Assembly: GCA_038323655.1 (NCBI GenBank) | Contig: JBBQHE010000100.1 | Span: 1-15,318, forward strand | DNA: 15,318 nucleotides | Direction of reading: 5' to 3' | Origin: Humitalea sp038323655 | GTDB taxonomy: Bacteria > Pseudomonadota > Alphaproteobacteria > Acetobacterales > Acetobacteraceae | Part shown: piece after piece, positions 6,420 through 13,289 of the stretch | Position numbering within the stretch: the stretch's first letter is position 1 | Layout of the letters: every line of letters begins with the position of its first letter | The notes under the pieces: model-generated | What the model was told of the DNA's origin: nothing | The model's input: only the letters and a program-made list of their open reading frames with translations | Database searches by the model: none | Program-made: the position numbers and the translations under genes

Positions 6420-7934
6420 TCAGAACCCCCCGCCGGTCTTGAAGCCACCACCGCTGCTGCCACTGTCCATGCCGCCACCGGTGGAAAACCCGCCGCCGCC
6501 GAAGCCGCCGCCACCGCCGCCCCAGCCGCCATCAGGCGAAGCAAAGCCGCCGCCCTTGCGGCGCTTCTTGTTGGGCAGCCCGCCCCATGGGCCCGGAGCC
6601 GCCCCGCCCCAGGGACTGTCCTGCTGGCCCTTGTTCGGGTTGCCCCACGGCCCCGTACTCATGCCCCCGCCCGGGGCCTGCCGTTCGCCCAGGCGGTCAA
6701 AGAACCCGCCCCGGCTCAGCGCGCCTTGCAACACCTGGCCGATCAGGACACCCACCGCGGCGCCCGTCGCCATGTCGAACCCGCCCTGGTCCACGCCGCG
6801 CTGCCCGGCTTCCCGGCGCAGGGCGCGCAGTTCCTCCAGTCGCCGCCAGGCGGCGTCAGCCTCGCCGCGTTCCTGCGGCAGGCGGCGGTCGATTTCGGCC
6901 CTTTCGCGCGCGGCCTGGTCAAGCCTTGCGACGATCTCATCATCGTTGCGCGTCGGCGTGCGCGCCGCGGCGTCCCGCAGCGCCTGCAGCGGTGCCTGGG
7001 ACAGCGCCGACTCCAGCGCCGCCGTGGCCTCGCGGGTGCTGTCGTCCTGCCCAGCTGCCAGGGCGTTGCGGCTCGCTTCCGCCGTGGCCAGCCCCGCCTG
7101 GGCGCTGGCCAGCGCGGCCTCGGCCTCTGCCAGCGCCTGGGCCAGTCCGGCGGGGTCCTGGCCGGGGGCGAGCCCCGCGGCGCGGCTTTCCATCTCCGCC
7201 AGCACGGTATCGGCCGCGTCGGCGGCGGCTTCCATCCGGGCCGCATGGGCTTCCAACTGCACCGGCAGGTCGCTCAGCATGGCGTAGTCCCGCCGCGCCG
7301 GCTCGAACCGCGCGATCGCCGCGACCCAGCCATCGAGCATCCGCACCAGCGGGAAGGCGCTGTAGGCGGGCGTCCCGTAGCCGCGCTTCCATAGATAGGC
7401 GAACAGCGGATCGGCGAGGTAGGGCTGGCCCTTGGTCGCCAGGTCGTCGCGTGCAAAGCCTGCCTTTTGCCGCGCGCGATCGGCGATGCTGTCGGCCTCT
7501 TCCGCGGCACGGCGCTGGGCGACCCAGGCGGGGTCGCTGGCCAGGCGCTGGCGTGCTTCGCCCAGGGCGGCCTGGGCGGCGGCCTGACCTTCGCGCTGGC
7601 GCTGCAAGGCTGCGTCGCGCATGGCGGCCAAGGTCGCGACATCCGCGCGCGCGCCCGACAGCGCGCGGTCGGCGTCGGCGATGGCCGCGTGGCGGCTGGC
7701 CAGGATGGCCTGGGCGCGGGTTTCCGCCGCATCGAGCCGGCCGAGCGCGGCGGCTTCGCCCAGCAATTCCACGCGCACCTTGGCCAGGTCGCGCAGCGCG
7801 GCGGCTTCCTCCGCCCGCAGCGCGTCCAGCCGGGCGACCAGCGCATCGGCCTCGGCTTGCTGGGCGCGGGCGTCGCGTTCGGCGGCATCCAACTGGTTGT
7901 CCAGGCTGGACAGGACCTGCTGGCCCCTCACCAT
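6420..7934 (-). CDS. Coiled-coil protein with glycine-zipper-like segment and Gly/Trp/Phe-rich tail
   Basis: I do not recognise a named family. From the ATG at 7934 it has 504 aa. Residues 1-160 are Ala/Glu/Arg-rich coiled coil. Residues about 160-225 are a less repetitive, probably conserved core (YLADPLFAYLWKRGYG, then AFPLVRMLDGW). Residues 225-375 are coiled coil again. Residues about 387-408 are small and hydrophobic (MATGAAVGVLIGQVLQGAL), like a glycine zipper or membrane-inserting helix. Residues 420-504 are low complexity, with repeated PWG and GGGF units, a KKRRK patch (456-460) and a terminal Phe. The start was chosen because a GGGAG lies 9 nt upstream and the gene then overlaps its neighbour by only 7 nt; longer frames run inside the neighbour. 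It is the third gene of the minus-strand unit. Confidence 0.75.
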   Translation of the reverse strand: MVRGQQVLSSLDNQLDAAERDARAQQAEADALVARLDALRAEEAAALRDLAKVRVELLGEAAALGRLDAAETRAQAILASRHAAIADADRALSGARADVATLAAMRDAALQRQREGQAAAQAALGEARQRLASDPAWVAQRRAAEEADSIADRARQKAGFARDDLATKGQPYLADPLFAYLWKRGYGTPAYSAFPLVRMLDGWVAAIARFEPARRDYAMLSDLPVQLEAHAARMEAAADAADTVLAEMESRAAGLAPGQDPAGLAQALAEAEAALASAQAGLATAEASRNALAAGQDDSTREATAALESALSQAPLQALRDAAARTPTRNDDEIVARLDQAARERAEIDRRLPQERGEADAAWRRLEELRALRREAGQRGVDQGGFDMATGAAVGVLIGQVLQGALSRGGFFDRLGERQAPGGGMSTGPWGNPNKGQQDSPWGGAAPGPWGGLPNKKRRKGGGFASPDGGWGGGGGGFGGGGFSTGGGMDSGSSGGGFKTGGGF

Positions 7935-8869
7935 GACAGGATGCTCCCGCCCATGACCGGCAGGGTGAAGCGGGGCACGAGTTCGCCGCTGCGCTTTTCG
8001 CCGATCACCGGCTGGTCGATGACGCCATCGCCGAGCTTGTCGCGCCGCACCTGCTCGAACACCTCGGGCGAGACCCGCAGGCCCCAACTACTGACCCGTT
8101 GCAGGCTGCCGTCCTCCTCGCTGGTGACGGGCACCTGCACGGGGCGGCCTCGGCCGTCCACCGCCTCCACGATCAGGTAGAAGTTTTTCGCCCGCGGGTT
8201 CGCCGCCGGCACGCGCCAGACGCCCGACTGCGCGCCGGGCCGGTTGATGATGCGGATGCTGTAGGTCGCGGACAGGGCGGCTTGCAGGTCGCGCAGGGAC
8301 GCAAGCCGGGCGCGGGCATCGGGCAGGTTCCCCGCGCGCGCTGCCGCCTGGCCTTCGGCCAGCAGCCGGTCGGCGGTGGCGCGCGGTTCGGGCAACTGGG
8401 TAGCCGCCAGCACGCGGTCGCGTTCGGCCGCCAGCGCGCGCGGCAGGCCCTCGGTCAGTTCGCTGCGTTCGGCGGCGACGGCGCGCGCGTTCGGCGCGGT
8501 CACGGTGAAGTGGTAGGTGCCCCAGCCCAGCACCAGCACGGCAAGGCCGATGCCGGCCGCCTTCCCCCAGCGGGCCCGGGTGACCCAGAGCCCGGCCAGG
8601 CTGCGCTGCCACCCCGGTGGCGTCGGGGTGTAGCGGAAGCGCTGCTGTTCCAGTGCCGCCACGCCCTCCGCCAGGATGTGGTCCGGCACCTCGATGCCCT
8701 GGGTGGCGTAGATTTCCCGAAGCCGGGTCTTCAGCGCCGCGGCCTTGGCCGGGCCGTCCAGTTCCCGCGCCACCAGCCGGTCGGAATGACGCAGCGTGTC
8801 CACCACATCCATGGCCAGCATGGTGTCGTCCAGGCCGGCCGCGGGGCGTGTCTCAGCCAAGTGGGGCAC
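7928..8869 (-). CDS. Single-pass membrane protein, probably DUF6384 family
   Basis: A 313-aa protein with a cytosolic helical N-terminus (LDDTMLAMDVVDTLRHSD at about 13-30, then LREIYATQGIEVPDHI and AALEQQRFRYTP), one transmembrane segment at about 103-122 (KAAGIGLAVLVLGWGTYHF), a helical linker rich in Ala/Arg/Glu (125-200) and a C-terminal beta-rich part (SGVWRVP, KNFYLIVEAVDGRGRPVQVPV, VSSWGLRVSPEVFEQVRRDKLGDGVIDQPVIGEK). The architecture matches what I recall of DUF6384; that name is tentative. It overlaps the upstream gene by 17 nt if it begins at the GTG at 8869. An ATG at 8821 is an alternative, and neither has a good Shine-Dalgarno, so the start is unsure. It may anchor the two coiled-coil partners at the inner membrane. 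Confidence 0.75.
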   Translation of the reverse strand: MPHLAETRPAAGLDDTMLAMDVVDTLRHSDRLVARELDGPAKAAALKTRLREIYATQGIEVPDHILAEGVAALEQQRFRYTPTPPGWQRSLAGLWVTRARWGKAAGIGLAVLVLGWGTYHFTVTAPNARAVAAERSELTEGLPRALAAERDRVLAATQLPEPRATADRLLAEGQAAARAGNLPDARARLASLRDLQAALSATYSIRIINRPGAQSGVWRVPAANPRAKNFYLIVEAVDGRGRPVQVPVTSEEDGSLQRVSSWGLRVSPEVFEQVRRDKLGDGVIDQPVIGEKRSGELVPRFTLPVMGGSILSW

Positions 8870-10055
8870 CGATCATATTGCCGGACTGGGCCAACTGCGC
8901 CAGGCGGCGCTTGCTGTCCTCGACGCTGCGGCGGATCTCCTCGGAGTTGCGGGTCGCTTCCTCGCGCATCTCGGCGATGATCTGGGTCGACTTCTCCTGG
9001 TAGGAGACGACGCTGTCGACCAGCTTCTTCACGCTTTCGGCGGCGATGGTGGGGCCGTAGCCGGCGCGCAGGGCCGCTTCTTGCACCTTGCCGCCGATCT
9101 CGGCCAGGACTTCGAGCGACTGGTTCACGCCCTGCTTCATGCTCTCCAGCGTCTTGGTGCTTTCATGCAGGCCGGACAGGCCGGTGAAGCTCGCGGTCAG
9201 CGCTGTCAGCACCGATTCGTTGGTCGAGAAGAAGCTGACCGACTGCTGGTAGACGCGTTCCTTGGCCGTCGTGGTCTGCACCAGCCGTGCCATCACCACT
9301 TCGGAGGTGTTGTAGGAGACGGTCATGTTGTCCGACAGGTCCTTGCAGATCTGGTAGCGGCCATCCTCGTTCTGCAACTGGCGCACGGCCTCGTCGCGGG
9401 CCAGTTCCAGCCGGGCGCGCGCGGCGGGCTCCAGCGCTGCCGCGGCCTCGACTTCCTTCGATGCCGCATCGGTGGCGGCCTTGGCATCCGCCAGCCTGCC
9501 TTCGGCCAGCTTCAGCAGTTCCAGCGCCATGACCTCGGCTTCCTTCATGGCCCCCCGGAAGTCGCGATAGGCCTCCAGGATCGCGTGCTCGCGGTCGATC
9601 TGTTCGCGCGTGTCGCGCGAGACATCGACATAGGCGGTCTTGATCTTGCCGAAGCGGCTGGCGATGTCGCCCCGCGTCGCGTGCTGCCACATGTTGGACA
9701 GCTTCTCCATGCCCGAGATCTTCCCGTCGGCGAGCTGGTCCACCATGCTCTTGGCGTCGTCGCGGATCGAGTTGAAGGACTGGGTGATCACCTCGTAGCG
9801 CTGGCCGATTTCCATCGCCTTGATCTGTTCGCGCACCACCTCGTTGAAGGTCGAGGCCTGGTTCAGCACGCGGGCGATCAGCGCGACCCGATCAGGGTCC
9901 AGGTCGCCGATCTTGTTCAGCAGCCCGGTGATCGGGCTGTCGGCGGCCTCGCCCACCGGGATCGGCAGGCCCATGTCGCGCAGCGCGCCCATGGCCTTGT
10001 CCAAATAGCGCATGGGCTGGCCGACGGGGGCGGGGGGCGGGCTTGTCGCGGTCAT
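8853..10055 (-). CDS. Soluble all-helical protein, faintly TelA-like (often labelled 'cell surface protein')
   Basis: A 400-aa protein without signal peptide or membrane segment, so probably cytosolic despite the label such proteins sometimes carry. It appears helical throughout: DPDRVALIARVLNQASTFNEVVREQI (53-78), a central coil with an Ala/Glu-rich part (170-225), and a well-patterned C-terminal half (QQSVSFFSTNESVLTALTASF at 270-290, then GLHESTKTLESMKQGV, and GYGPTIAAESVKKLVDS at 332-348). The TNE-x-VLTAL piece recalls TelA/toxic-anion-resistance proteins, but this is a weak likeness. The ATG at 10055 has GAGGAG 8 nt upstream. It is the first gene of a three-gene unit whose members overlap, so they probably act together. 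Its codons are less GC-biased than those of the downstream Gly-rich gene. Confidence 0.75.
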   Translation of the reverse strand: MTATSPPPAPVGQPMRYLDKAMGALRDMGLPIPVGEAADSPITGLLNKIGDLDPDRVALIARVLNQASTFNEVVREQIKAMEIGQRYEVITQSFNSIRDDAKSMVDQLADGKISGMEKLSNMWQHATRGDIASRFGKIKTAYVDVSRDTREQIDREHAILEAYRDFRGAMKEAEVMALELLKLAEGRLADAKAATDAASKEVEAAAALEPAARARLELARDEAVRQLQNEDGRYQICKDLSDNMTVSYNTSEVVMARLVQTTTAKERVYQQSVSFFSTNESVLTALTASFTGLSGLHESTKTLESMKQGVNQSLEVLAEIGGKVQEAALRAGYGPTIAAESVKKLVDSVVSYQEKSTQIIAEMREEATRNSEEIRRSVEDSKRRLAQLAQSGNMIGAPLG

Positions 10056-10063
10056 GGCTGGCG

Positions 10064-10101
10064 CTCCTCATGGCTGTCTGACCCTGCCGGGGCAAGGTCA
10101 G
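10064..10101 (-). promoter_or_regulatory. Dyad element directly upstream of the Shine-Dalgarno of the three-gene unit
   Basis: The minus strand has an 11-bp inverted repeat at 10078-10101. The arms are CTGACCTTGCC and GGCAGGGTCAG with two bases between; the one mismatch becomes a G-U pair in RNA. Eight bases later comes the Shine-Dalgarno GAGGAG (10064-10069). It may be an operator in DNA or a hairpin in the leader that tunes translation. I could not find a convincing promoter beyond it. Confidence 0.5.
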
Positions 10102-10179
10102 CCTAGCCCAATGGAGCGCGTGCGGGCCATGCGATCAAGGGCAAGCCTGCGATGCCAGCAAATGCCGCGCCTCCCCCGC

Positions 10180-10210
10180 TTGACGGTGGCCGGTACCGCA
10201 CGCCTATCGT
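10180..10210 (+). promoter_or_regulatory. Weak candidate promoter for the 118-aa gene
   Basis: TTGACG (10180-10185) and TATCGT (10205-10210) resemble -35 and -10 boxes but are 19 nt apart, longer than ideal. Transcription from here would include the short frame at 10238. This is the only plausible forward promoter seen in the divergent gap 10056-10237. Confidence 0.3.
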
Positions 10211-10237
10211 GCACTGTTACGCGAGGGGAAACGTCGC

Positions 10238-10273
10238 ATGTCCAACGCACTGGCGAAGCCCCCGCAATGCTGA
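10238..10273 (+). CDS. 11-codon leader frame or displaced N-terminus (MSNALAKPPQC)
   Basis: An ATG with AGGGG 9 nt upstream starts an 11-codon frame that ends in TGA at 10271-10273. The 118-aa gene begins at 10267 in another frame, so the two overlap by 7 nt. The upstream ATG has a much better ribosome site than the downstream one. There is a C5 run at 10259-10263; one extra C there would join the two frames into one protein beginning MSNALAKPPAMLNHQL. So this may be a leader peptide that couples translation, or the true N-terminus split by a 1-base deletion or sequencing error. Confidence 0.4.
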   Translation: MSNALAKPPQC

Positions 10274-10623
10274 ACCATCAGCTCGTGTCGATCTACGAGG
10301 GCGACCGGATGATCAAGCTCGTCCCGGCGCCGCCGGTCGGCCACCCGACCCATGTGCAGGAGTTTCTCAAGCCAATCGACAGCGGGATCGCCAATAAGGT
10401 CCGGTTAATGCGCAATGGCTCGCCGCCGGCCAATCTGGCGGCGGTGCAGGAGCTTAACGTCAACCGGCTGCCGACCATCATCGCCCAATCCAAGGCCGGC
10501 AATGGCGCCAACAGCGAGGCATTGTTCCGCGCCGCGGCCGTGATCAACCACGTCACCCAGCGGGTGAACGCCCGGCGCGGGCCGCAGCGGGATATCGCGG
10601 GGGCCTATGACTTTGCTTCCTGA
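10267..10623 (+). CDS. Hypothetical 118-aa protein
   Basis: I do not recognise this protein. From the ATG at 10267 it has 118 aa, is basic overall and has no signal peptide or membrane segment. Visible features are a Pro-rich loop (VPAPPVGHPTH, 24-34), a central stretch LAAVQELNVNRLPTIIAQSKAG, and a helical Ala-rich part (SEALFRAAAVINHVTQRVNARRG). Codon use is less extreme than in the next gene but consistent with a real gene. The Shine-Dalgarno is weak, and a better one lies before the ATG at 10238 in another frame. It ends 24 nt before the DUF3141-like gene, so the two may be co-transcribed. Confidence 0.6.
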   Translation: MLNHQLVSIYEGDRMIKLVPAPPVGHPTHVQEFLKPIDSGIANKVRLMRNGSPPANLAAVQELNVNRLPTIIAQSKAGNGANSEALFRAAAVINHVTQRVNARRGPQRDIAGAYDFAS

Positions 10624-10647
10624 CCTGGGCGTGGCGTATCAGAGCGG

Positions 10648-12060
10648 GTGAACCCCTTCCTCGACTACGCCTTCGACGCCGCGCAAAGGTCCATGCTGTT
10701 CTGGGACACGCTGCGTCGCGCGGGCAATGCGGCGATCGCGCAGCAGGGCGCGCCGCCGGCGCCGCAGGAGGTGCTGATCGACGGGCGCGCCCTGCCGCCG
10801 GGGCGGCGATGCGTGCTGCTGCGCATTCCGCCCTTCGGCATCGCCCCATCGGCGGAACCCGATCTCGCGCCCATCCTGGCGATCGACCCCGTGGCGGACC
10901 CGGCCACCGGGGGGGTGGATCCGCTGTCCGCCCTGGCGGCGGCGCAGCGGGCGGGGCACGCAACCTATGCGCTGGTCACGGCCCAGGGCGGCGGGCTGGA
11001 GGAGATCGGCGCCTGCCTGGACCTGCTGGCTTCCCGCCATGACGCGCCGCCCGTCCTGCTGGCCGAAGGGGTTGGCGCGAACATCGCCTTGCGCCTAGCC
11101 GACCGGCACGGGGCCGGTGTCGCCGCCGTGCTGCTGGCCGCCCCCCGGGCCGAGGGCGTGACCTGGGCGGAGTTCATGGCGCTGTACAATGAGCCGGAAG
11201 CGGTTGCGCCGGGCTTTCTGGACGCCCGCCGCGCGGCGGGGCCGCCGCTGCGCCTCCCGGCGCGGCTGGCCGTGCCGGTCTGCATCGCCGGCCCCGCGGC
11301 CGCACTGGGCGGGGTGCTGGCGCCGGCCGGTGCGGTGGTGCTCTGCGCGGCCCGGGCCGCGGCCAATCCCGGGGTGTTCCTGGTGCCGGGGCTGCTTGCG
11401 CAGGTCGCCCGCCTGGCGCCGGGGCTGCATGAGGCCGTGTTAATCGACGGCAGGCCGAAGCTCGCCGATGGGGACCTTCCGCCGGGGCGGTTCACCGCGC
11501 GGCTGCGACCGCTCGCCGCTGCCATCGCCGCCCCCGCCCAGCCGGGCCTGCCGCTGCTGCCTGGCCTGCTGTCCGGCCTGCTGTCCGACAGCAATCCGGC
11601 GCTGCGGCCGCTCGGCCTGTTGGCGCCGATGCTGGTGCTGACGCGGCGCGTCACCGGGCCGCTGGCGGAGGGCAACCCGCTGCGGGCCATGGAACGCGCG
11701 GCGATCCAGGCCTGGTCGGCGGCGCTGATGCCGCAGGCGGCACGCGCGCCCGACCAGCGCCTGGCCGGCATCGTACGACTGCTGCTGCTGATGGCGCTGT
11801 CGCGTCCGGATGCCGAGGCCGCGGCCGAAGCCTGGCTGGCGGCCCTGACCGGGGCGCTGCCGGCCGATCTGCGCGTCGACCCCGCCCAGCTGCGCGCGAT
11901 CGTGGCGGCCGAGGCGGCGCTGCTGCGCCAGGACAGGGAGCGGGCGCTGGAGGCGCTGCCGGCCATGTTCCCGGATGAGGCGTCGCGCAGCCTCGCCCGA
12001 TCGGTTGTGGAGCGGGTGCTGCCCGGAGAGACGTTTCAGGGACCTGGGGTGATCGCGTGA
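10648..12060 (+). CDS. Short DUF3141/PHA-synthase-like protein, probably catalytically dead
   Basis: A 470-aa protein beginning at GTG. The N-terminus, LDYAFDAAQRSMLFWDTLRRAGN (5-27), matches the opening of DUF3141 alpha/beta-hydrolase-like proteins. The C-terminal part also fits: EGNPLRAMERAAIQAWSAAL (341-360) and the final VAAEAALLRQDRERALEALPAMFPDEASR block (419-447). Those proteins are usually 700-800 aa, so this is a reduced member. The expected nucleophile elbow G-x-C/S-x-G is A-E-G-V-G at 139-143, with Gly141 in the nucleophile position, and no other such motif is seen. It is Ala-rich and may be cytosolic or granule-associated. DUF3141 genes are often close to pta-ack-fabI, as here at 6 kb. 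The family call is from memory. Confidence 0.65.
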   Translation: MNPFLDYAFDAAQRSMLFWDTLRRAGNAAIAQQGAPPAPQEVLIDGRALPPGRRCVLLRIPPFGIAPSAEPDLAPILAIDPVADPATGGVDPLSALAAAQRAGHATYALVTAQGGGLEEIGACLDLLASRHDAPPVLLAEGVGANIALRLADRHGAGVAAVLLAAPRAEGVTWAEFMALYNEPEAVAPGFLDARRAAGPPLRLPARLAVPVCIAGPAAALGGVLAPAGAVVLCAARAAANPGVFLVPGLLAQVARLAPGLHEAVLIDGRPKLADGDLPPGRFTARLRPLAAAIAAPAQPGLPLLPGLLSGLLSDSNPALRPLGLLAPMLVLTRRVTGPLAEGNPLRAMERAAIQAWSAALMPQAARAPDQRLAGIVRLLLLMALSRPDAEAAAEAWLAALTGALPADLRVDPAQLRAIVAAEAALLRQDRERALEALPAMFPDEASRSLARSVVERVLPGETFQGPGVIA

Positions 12061-12190
12061 CGCTGTGTCGATGCCAATCCGCGTAACGGCCGCGAATTGC
12101 CGTACTTCGGCAAGAACAATGGCCATGCGCGCCCCGGCTGGCCGATCTGCGGCGTGCTGCAAACAGTCCTGAAAGTGCTGAGTTGAACCG

Positions 12191-12228
12191 AAACAACCGC
12201 CACCAGTTGGCGGATTTCGAAGTTGTTT
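12191..12228 (+). terminator. Hairpin with outer arms, possible terminator
   Basis: A perfect 6-bp stem CCGCCA/TGGCGG (12197-12213) with a 5-nt loop is nested between outer arms AAACAAC (12191-12197) and GTTGTTT (12222-12228). The right side ends in a T-rich GTTGTTTTG. It lies about 130 nt past the DUF3141-like stop. The U-tract is interrupted, so termination is only a guess. Confidence 0.35.
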
Positions 12229-12395
12229 TGCCGCGGGTGTCGCGGGGCAGCGCTACCTGTTTCCTGACGCGACTTTTGTGCGTCGGGGTGGCCAGGTGCA
12301 TGATGCGGGTCGGCTGCATGGTCCATCCGGATCATGACCGCATGTGCTGGGGGAACCTGAGCGCGCGCGGCCCAACCATCCGGCCGGGGTCGGGC

Positions 12396-12417
12396 CGAAG
12401 CTCCCTGCGCGGCTTCG
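12396..12417 (-). terminator. Hairpin just after the fpr stop
   Basis: CGAAGC and GCTTCG arms with a 10-nt loop begin 1 nt after the fpr stop codon. No U-tract follows, so it may be a 3' stabilising hairpin or Rho-type end rather than an intrinsic terminator. Confidence 0.35.
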
Positions 12418-12418
12418 C

Positions 12419-13207
12419 CTATTTCTCGACGAAGGCCTTCTCGATCACGAAATGCCCGGGGCTGTTGGAGGAACCCTCCACAAAACTTCGCGCCTCCAGC
12501 CAGGTCTTGGTCTCGGCCAGCATTTCCGGGCTGCCGCAGAGCATGAAGCGGTCGCGTTCCACCGACACCGGCGGCAGGCCCAGGTGCTGCGCCCCGCGCC
12601 CGGTGTCCAGCAGCGTGGTGATGCGTTCGCGCAGCGGGAAGTCTTCGCGCGTGACGGATGGCATGTAGAGCAGGCGTCCGGCCACCATCTCGCCCAGCAA
12701 TGCGTCCGTCGGCAGGGCCGCGATCATCTCGCGATAGGCGAGTTCCGCCACCTGGCGCACGGTGTGGCTAAGGATGACCTTCGGAAAGCGGTCCCAGGTC
12801 TCCGGCTCGCGTATCACCGACAGGAAGGGCGCCAGGCCCGTGCCCGTGCCGAGCAGCCACAGGTGCTGACCCGGCAGGAGGTTGTCCAGCAGCAGCGTGC
12901 CCGTCGCCTTGCGCCCTATCAGCACCGTGTCGCCGACCTGGATGTGCTGCAGGCGAGAGGTCAGCGGCCCGTTCGGCACCTTGATCGAGAGGAACTCCAG
13001 CCCGTCATCCCAAGGCGCCGAGACCATGGAATAGGCCCGCAGCAGCGGCCGGCCGTCGACCCGCAGGCCGATCATGGCGAACTGCCCTGCCAGGAAGCGG
13101 AACCCTGGTTCGCGCGTGCAGCGGAAGGTGAACAGCCGGTCGGTCCAGTGATGGACGTGCGTGACGGTTTCTTCGAGGAAGGGCGAGGGGGCGGCTGCGG
13201 CTGACAT
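12419..13207 (-). CDS. fpr: Ferredoxin--NADP(+) reductase, bacterial type
   Basis: A 262-aa cytosolic flavoprotein that moves electrons between NADPH and ferredoxin or flavodoxin, often serving redox balance and iron-sulfur or oxidative-stress responses. The FAD-binding motif is RAYS (57-60), preceded by the GQFAMIGL strand. The NADP site has LLGTGTGLAPFLSVIR (118-133) and CGSPEM (224-229). The C-terminus ends AFVEK, the extended ending of the bacterial FPR subclass. The ATG at 13207 starts right at the conserved beginning; a longer frame upstream would run through the gene on the other strand. No Shine-Dalgarno is visible. The gene is divergent from an acetyltransferase gene, with 82 nt between starts. 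Confidence 0.93.
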   Translation of the reverse strand: MSAAAAPSPFLEETVTHVHHWTDRLFTFRCTREPGFRFLAGQFAMIGLRVDGRPLLRAYSMVSAPWDDGLEFLSIKVPNGPLTSRLQHIQVGDTVLIGRKATGTLLLDNLLPGQHLWLLGTGTGLAPFLSVIREPETWDRFPKVILSHTVRQVAELAYREMIAALPTDALLGEMVAGRLLYMPSVTREDFPLRERITTLLDTGRGAQHLGLPPVSVERDRFMLCGSPEMLAETKTWLEARSFVEGSSNSPGHFVIEKAFVEK

Positions 13208-13242
13208 GCTTTCGATATGCAGCCCAGGCGCTACTGTTGCAA
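13207..13242 (-). promoter_or_regulatory. Candidate leaderless promoter for fpr
   Basis: On the minus strand TTGCAA (13237-13242) and CATATC (13214-13219) are 17 nt apart. Six bases then separate the -10 box from the ATG, so transcription would start on the start codon itself. That fits the missing Shine-Dalgarno. The boxes match consensus only at 4/6 and 3/6. Confidence 0.35.
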
Positions 13243-13289
13243 CGCACCCTTGGCTTGCGCCGCCCCGGCCCGCCGCCCACCCTGCGACC

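Larger units (their letters stand above)
12061..12418 (+). other. 358-nt convergent intergenic region
   Basis: This lies between the end of the DUF3141-like gene (+) and the end of fpr (-). No frame here has the look of a gene. The middle (about 12165-12290) is less GC-rich than its surroundings and holds several hairpins: 12191-12228, a 7-bp stem at 12264-12286 around a GACTTTTGT loop, CGGCCC/GGGCCG arms at 12368-12397, and the one next to the fpr stop. A small RNA or a bidirectional terminator region is possible. Confidence 0.5.

Noticed and set aside
5240..6544. A 434-codon open frame on the minus strand
   Set aside because: Antisense to the two SRPBCC genes, no family motifs, and it would overlap the end of the coiled-coil gene.
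6420..6560. Repeated CCGCCGCC-like units that might suggest a tandem repeat or CRISPR
   Set aside because: They are codons of the Gly-rich tail (GGGF and similar). There are no constant repeats with unique spacers.
6587..7936. A 449-codon Arg/Pro-rich open frame on the plus strand
   Set aside because: Shadow of the coiled-coil gene. Long Pro/Arg-rich frames are expected opposite Ala/Glu/Gly-rich coding DNA.
8796..10106. A 436-codon open frame on the plus strand
   Set aside because: It is antisense to the helical protein and the start of the membrane protein. Its composition (Gly/His/Leu/Gln-rich) is that of a shadow frame, while the minus-strand reading has a good Shine-Dalgarno and coherent helices.
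12183..12668. A possible 161-codon gene in the convergent gap
   Set aside because: It starts at TTG, runs antisense into fpr and has no recognisable domain. Its upstream part alone looks like non-coding sequence.
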